Assembly: GCA_015229095.1 (NCBI GenBank) | Contig: JADGCE010000005.1 | Span: 1 to 16,773 of the forward strand | From: Magnetococcales bacterium | Lineage (GTDB): Bacteria; Pseudomonadota; Magnetococcia; Magnetococcales; Magnetaquicoccaceae | Length of the DNA: 16,773 nt | Direction: 5' to 3' | Shown: positions 14,822 through 16,773 of the stretch, in pieces | Layout: each line of letters starts with the position of its first letter | How positions within the stretch are numbered: position 1 is the stretch's first letter | Position numbers and translations under genes: made by a program | Notes under the pieces: model-generated | Database searches by the model: none | Told to the model about the DNA's origin: nothing | What the model saw: only the letters and a program-made list of their open reading frames with translations

Positions 14822-15784
14822 TTACATGTTCGACGGCATCCGTGCTTCCGCTTTCCGAATGGAATCTTCCAGCAAACGCCTCCAAAAAAAGATCATTCTG
14901 CCATCATCTTGGCGTTTTTGTTGCAAAATTCTTATCAGGTTTTCTGATAATTGCTGAAATGCCAGCGAGGATGGGGCGTGCGGGAACAGCTCCGAGACGG
15001 TTTTGCGTTGCCGGACAGCCTGGACCAGCAGAACATCGTCCGGGATAAAGCCGGCATAGTTCAGGCCAATGTTGAGATATTTTTCCGCAACCCGCGAGAG
15101 GGTGCGGTATACCTCTTTGGCCTCGGTGATATTTTTGGCTTGATTGACCACCAGGTCAAAATGGGAGACCCGGTGGTTGGTAAACATGACCTTCATCAAG
15201 GCATAGGCATCGGTCACGCTGGCCGGGTCGGGGGTAGCCACCACCATGATCCGCTCCACGGCCAACACAAAAAACCGTACATTGGGGGAGATGCCGGCCC
15301 CTGTATCCACCAATACCACATCAAAATCCGCATTCCACTGGTCGATATGGTCCATCAGGGTGGTGCGTTGCGCCTCATTCATATCGCTGAGTTCGGCCAC
15401 TCCGGAGGCGGCTGGCAACACCGTGATGCCAAAGGGGCCGGGAATGGCCACCTGATCCAGGGTCAAGCGACCATCCAGCACATCCTGAATGGTATACTGA
15501 GGGCTTAGTCCCAGTACCACGTCGATGTTGGCCAGGCCGAGGTCGGCATCGATCAACAACACTTTCAGGCCTTTTCTGGCATACTGAACGGCCAGATTGA
15601 CGGTGACCAGGGTTTTTCCAACGCCCCCCTTGCCGCTGGTGATGGCCATGGTATGAGGCACTTTGCGTTGTGATAGCCCGGCATTCTGGGCAGTTGCCTC
15701 GTGCAAAGGAAACGGCCCAGCCGCCGCCTTTTGGCGGGCGAGCTCCTTGAGCGTGGCGACCTGGTTGTCGAGATCCTCTATCAT
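14822..15784 (-). CDS. flhG: flagellar number regulator FlhG (MinD-like ATPase)
   Basis: FlhG is a MinD/ParA-type ATPase that works with FlhF to set flagellar number and place. The 320-residue protein has the deviant Walker A motif SGKGGVGKT (50-58), DADLGLANID (79-88) and VLVDTGAGIS. The N-terminal DNQVATLKELAR (6-17) resembles the DQAxxLR activator helix by which FlhG stimulates the FlhF GTPase. Near the C-terminus RMIFFWRRLLEDSIRK looks like the amphipathic membrane-targeting helix. The ORF could start 14 residues earlier (15826), but the ATG at 15784 has AGAGG 4 nt upstream and immediately precedes the activator helix, so it is preferred. flhF lies 96 nt upstream on the same strand; an inverted repeat sits between them. 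Confidence 0.95.
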   Translation of the reverse strand: MIEDLDNQVATLKELARQKAAAGPFPLHEATAQNAGLSQRKVPHTMAITSGKGGVGKTLVTVNLAVQYARKGLKVLLIDADLGLANIDVVLGLSPQYTIQDVLDGRLTLDQVAIPGPFGITVLPAASGVAELSDMNEAQRTTLMDHIDQWNADFDVVLVDTGAGISPNVRFFVLAVERIMVVATPDPASVTDAYALMKVMFTNHRVSHFDLVVNQAKNITEAKEVYRTLSRVAEKYLNIGLNYAGFIPDDVLLVQAVRQRKTVSELFPHAPSSLAFQQLSENLIRILQQKRQDDGRMIFFWRRLLEDSIRKAEARMPSNM

Positions 15785-15808
15785 GTATCCTCTTTGTGTG
15801 CTCGTTTT

Positions 15809-15834
15809 GCAGGTGTACACACACATTCACCTGC
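15809..15834 (-). promoter_or_regulatory. inverted repeat upstream of flhG
   Basis: GCAGGTG and CACCTGC form a perfect 7-bp inverted repeat around a 12-nt spacer, ending 24 nt before the flhG start. No T-run follows on the minus strand, so it is not a terminator. It may be an mRNA hairpin near the flhG ribosome binding site or a protein-binding operator. The rest of the flhF-flhG spacer shows no clear promoter. Confidence 0.4.
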
Positions 15835-15880
15835 GGCTCGGCCCATGCATCGTGGTGCGAACTGTTTCATCCTCCGGGCA

Positions 15881-16773
15881 CTAGTTTTCTGCCTGCGTAT
15901 CCCGCGCAAACCATTTGGACAAGGTTTTTGCGGACATCCAGCCCAAATTTTCCGGCACCCGCTGCCCATCGGTATACAGGGTGAGGGGCAGGTCGGCCTT
16001 GATGCAAACGTTCAAAAGGCCGCCATAGGTGACGGTTTCATCCAGTTTGGTAAAAATCAGGCCGGTGGGTTTCAACACGGAAAAACGCCGGTAAATGGCC
16101 TGTTGTTCTGCCTCCCGCACGTTGGCGGCCATGCAGAGGATAACCTCCCGCTCGTCGCCGATGTCCGGCAACAGGCTGGCGGTGGAGTTGACCTGACGGC
16201 GATTGTAGGGGCTGGAACCGACCGTATCCACCAGGACATAATCACAGCGATTCAGGGAGTGCAAACCGGCTTTGACTTCCGAAGGGGTGCGGGCCACCAC
16301 CAGGCGCACCTGCAGGAGCTTGGCGTAGGTCTCCAGTTGCGCCACAGCCCCGACCCGGAAGGTATCCAGGGTGATCATACCCACCGATCGTTGCCGGTTC
16401 AGGATCAGGTCGGCGGCAATTTTTGCCAGCGTGGTGGTCTTTCCGACCCCGGTGGGGCCTACCAGGGCGATGACGCGGGCCGAGCTGGTCAGCGGGTCAC
16501 GAAATTTGAGGGCACGCTGGAAGGCAACGGCCAGACCCCGCTCCTTGCCGGAACGGTCCATCAAGACGATGCGACGGGCAATGGGCTCCTCGACGCCATG
16601 CATGATCAACCAGCTGTAATTGCGGCGGCTCTCTGCATCCAATCCCGCCAACTCCCCGGCGATGTCGGCGGACTTTTCCTGGATCGGGTCGGACTCCAGA
16701 GCCGTATGGAGGGTATTTCCCCTGGGGCCATACATCTCCGTCGACTCTTCCCGGTCATCGCTTCCATCGGCTG
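15881..16773 (-). CDS. flhF: flagellar biosynthesis GTPase FlhF (N-terminus outside window)
   Basis: FlhF is an SRP-type GTPase that recruits the first flagellar components to the cell pole. The visible 296 codons contain an N-type helical domain (NYSWLIMHGVEEPIARRIV) and the full G domain: P-loop GPTGVGKTTT, DTFRVGAVAQLETYA, the G3 element DTVGSSPYN, and the G4 element TKLDE, ending with QRVPENLGW. The frame is open to the window edge upstream of the first visible ATG (16735), so that ATG is internal and the basic N-terminal domain lies outside. The stop at 15881 is 96 nt before flhG, the usual flhF-flhG order, and fliA follows, as in many polarly flagellated proteobacteria. Confidence 0.95.
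   Translation of the reverse strand, partial: ADGSDDREESTEMYGPRGNTLHTALESDPIQEKSADIAGELAGLDAESRRNYSWLIMHGVEEPIARRIVLMDRSGKERGLAVAFQRALKFRDPLTSSARVIALVGPTGVGKTTTLAKIAADLILNRQRSVGMITLDTFRVGAVAQLETYAKLLQVRLVVARTPSEVKAGLHSLNRCDYVLVDTVGSSPYNRRQVNSTASLLPDIGDEREVILCMAANVREAEQQAIYRRFSVLKPTGLIFTKLDETVTYGGLLNVCIKADLPLTLYTDGQRVPENLGWMSAKTLSKWFARDTQAEN

Noticed and set aside
15785..15880. Short ORF in the flhF-flhG spacer (starting MKQFAPRCMG)
   Set aside because: GGAGG directly abuts the ATG with no spacing, the peptide is short and shares no family features.

Overview
The window looks like chromosomal DNA of a Gram-negative, motile, sulfur-oxidising proteobacterium. The basis is LptF/LptG (two membranes), reverse-type Dsr proteins (DsrEFH, DsrJOP, DsrN) and an FlhF/FlhG/FliA flagellar regulatory block typical of bacteria with polar flagella. 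A member of the Magnetococcia or a gammaproteobacterial sulfur oxidiser would fit. That placement is inference from gene content; there is no rRNA or tRNA to anchor it.

Left part (1-4729, minus strand, read right to left): ferrochelatase hemH, a 244-nt spacer with a GC-rich palindromic element and a doubtful 67-codon ORF, then lptF, lptG and a membrane protein of the NnrS type that runs off the left edge. lptF, lptG and the NnrS-like gene are closely spaced and probably form one transcription unit.

Centre (4728-9900, plus strand): dsrN starts head-to-head with hemH, and the two start codons overlap in one CATG. After a 215-nt spacer with a promoter-like sequence and a strongly foldable leader come dsrE, dsrF, dsrH, dsrJ, dsrO and dsrP, each with its own ribosome binding site. 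DsrEFH is a cytoplasmic sulfur-transfer complex. DsrJ, DsrO and DsrP are the periplasmic and membrane part of the DsrMKJOP redox complex. DsrN amidates the siroheme of the sulfite reductase. The partners DsrAB, DsrC, DsrL and DsrMK are not here, so the pathway must be completed elsewhere in the genome. A good intrinsic terminator (9945-9980) closes the cluster.

Plus strand 10104-11969: a membrane-bound diguanylate cyclase with an extracytoplasmic CxxCH haem c motif, a HAMP domain, a cysteine-rich GAF-like domain and an intact GGEEF site. It ends 7 nt from a convergent operon.

Right part (11977-16773, minus strand, read right to left): flhF (5' end outside the window), flhG, fliA, a DUF2802-type single-pass membrane protein, a FliK-like protein and a small FlhB C-terminal-domain-like protein. 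This is a flagellar placement, regulation and export-control operon. No CRISPR array, insertion sequence, tRNA, rRNA or prophage gene was seen, and no gene-free stretch exceeds about 250 nt.
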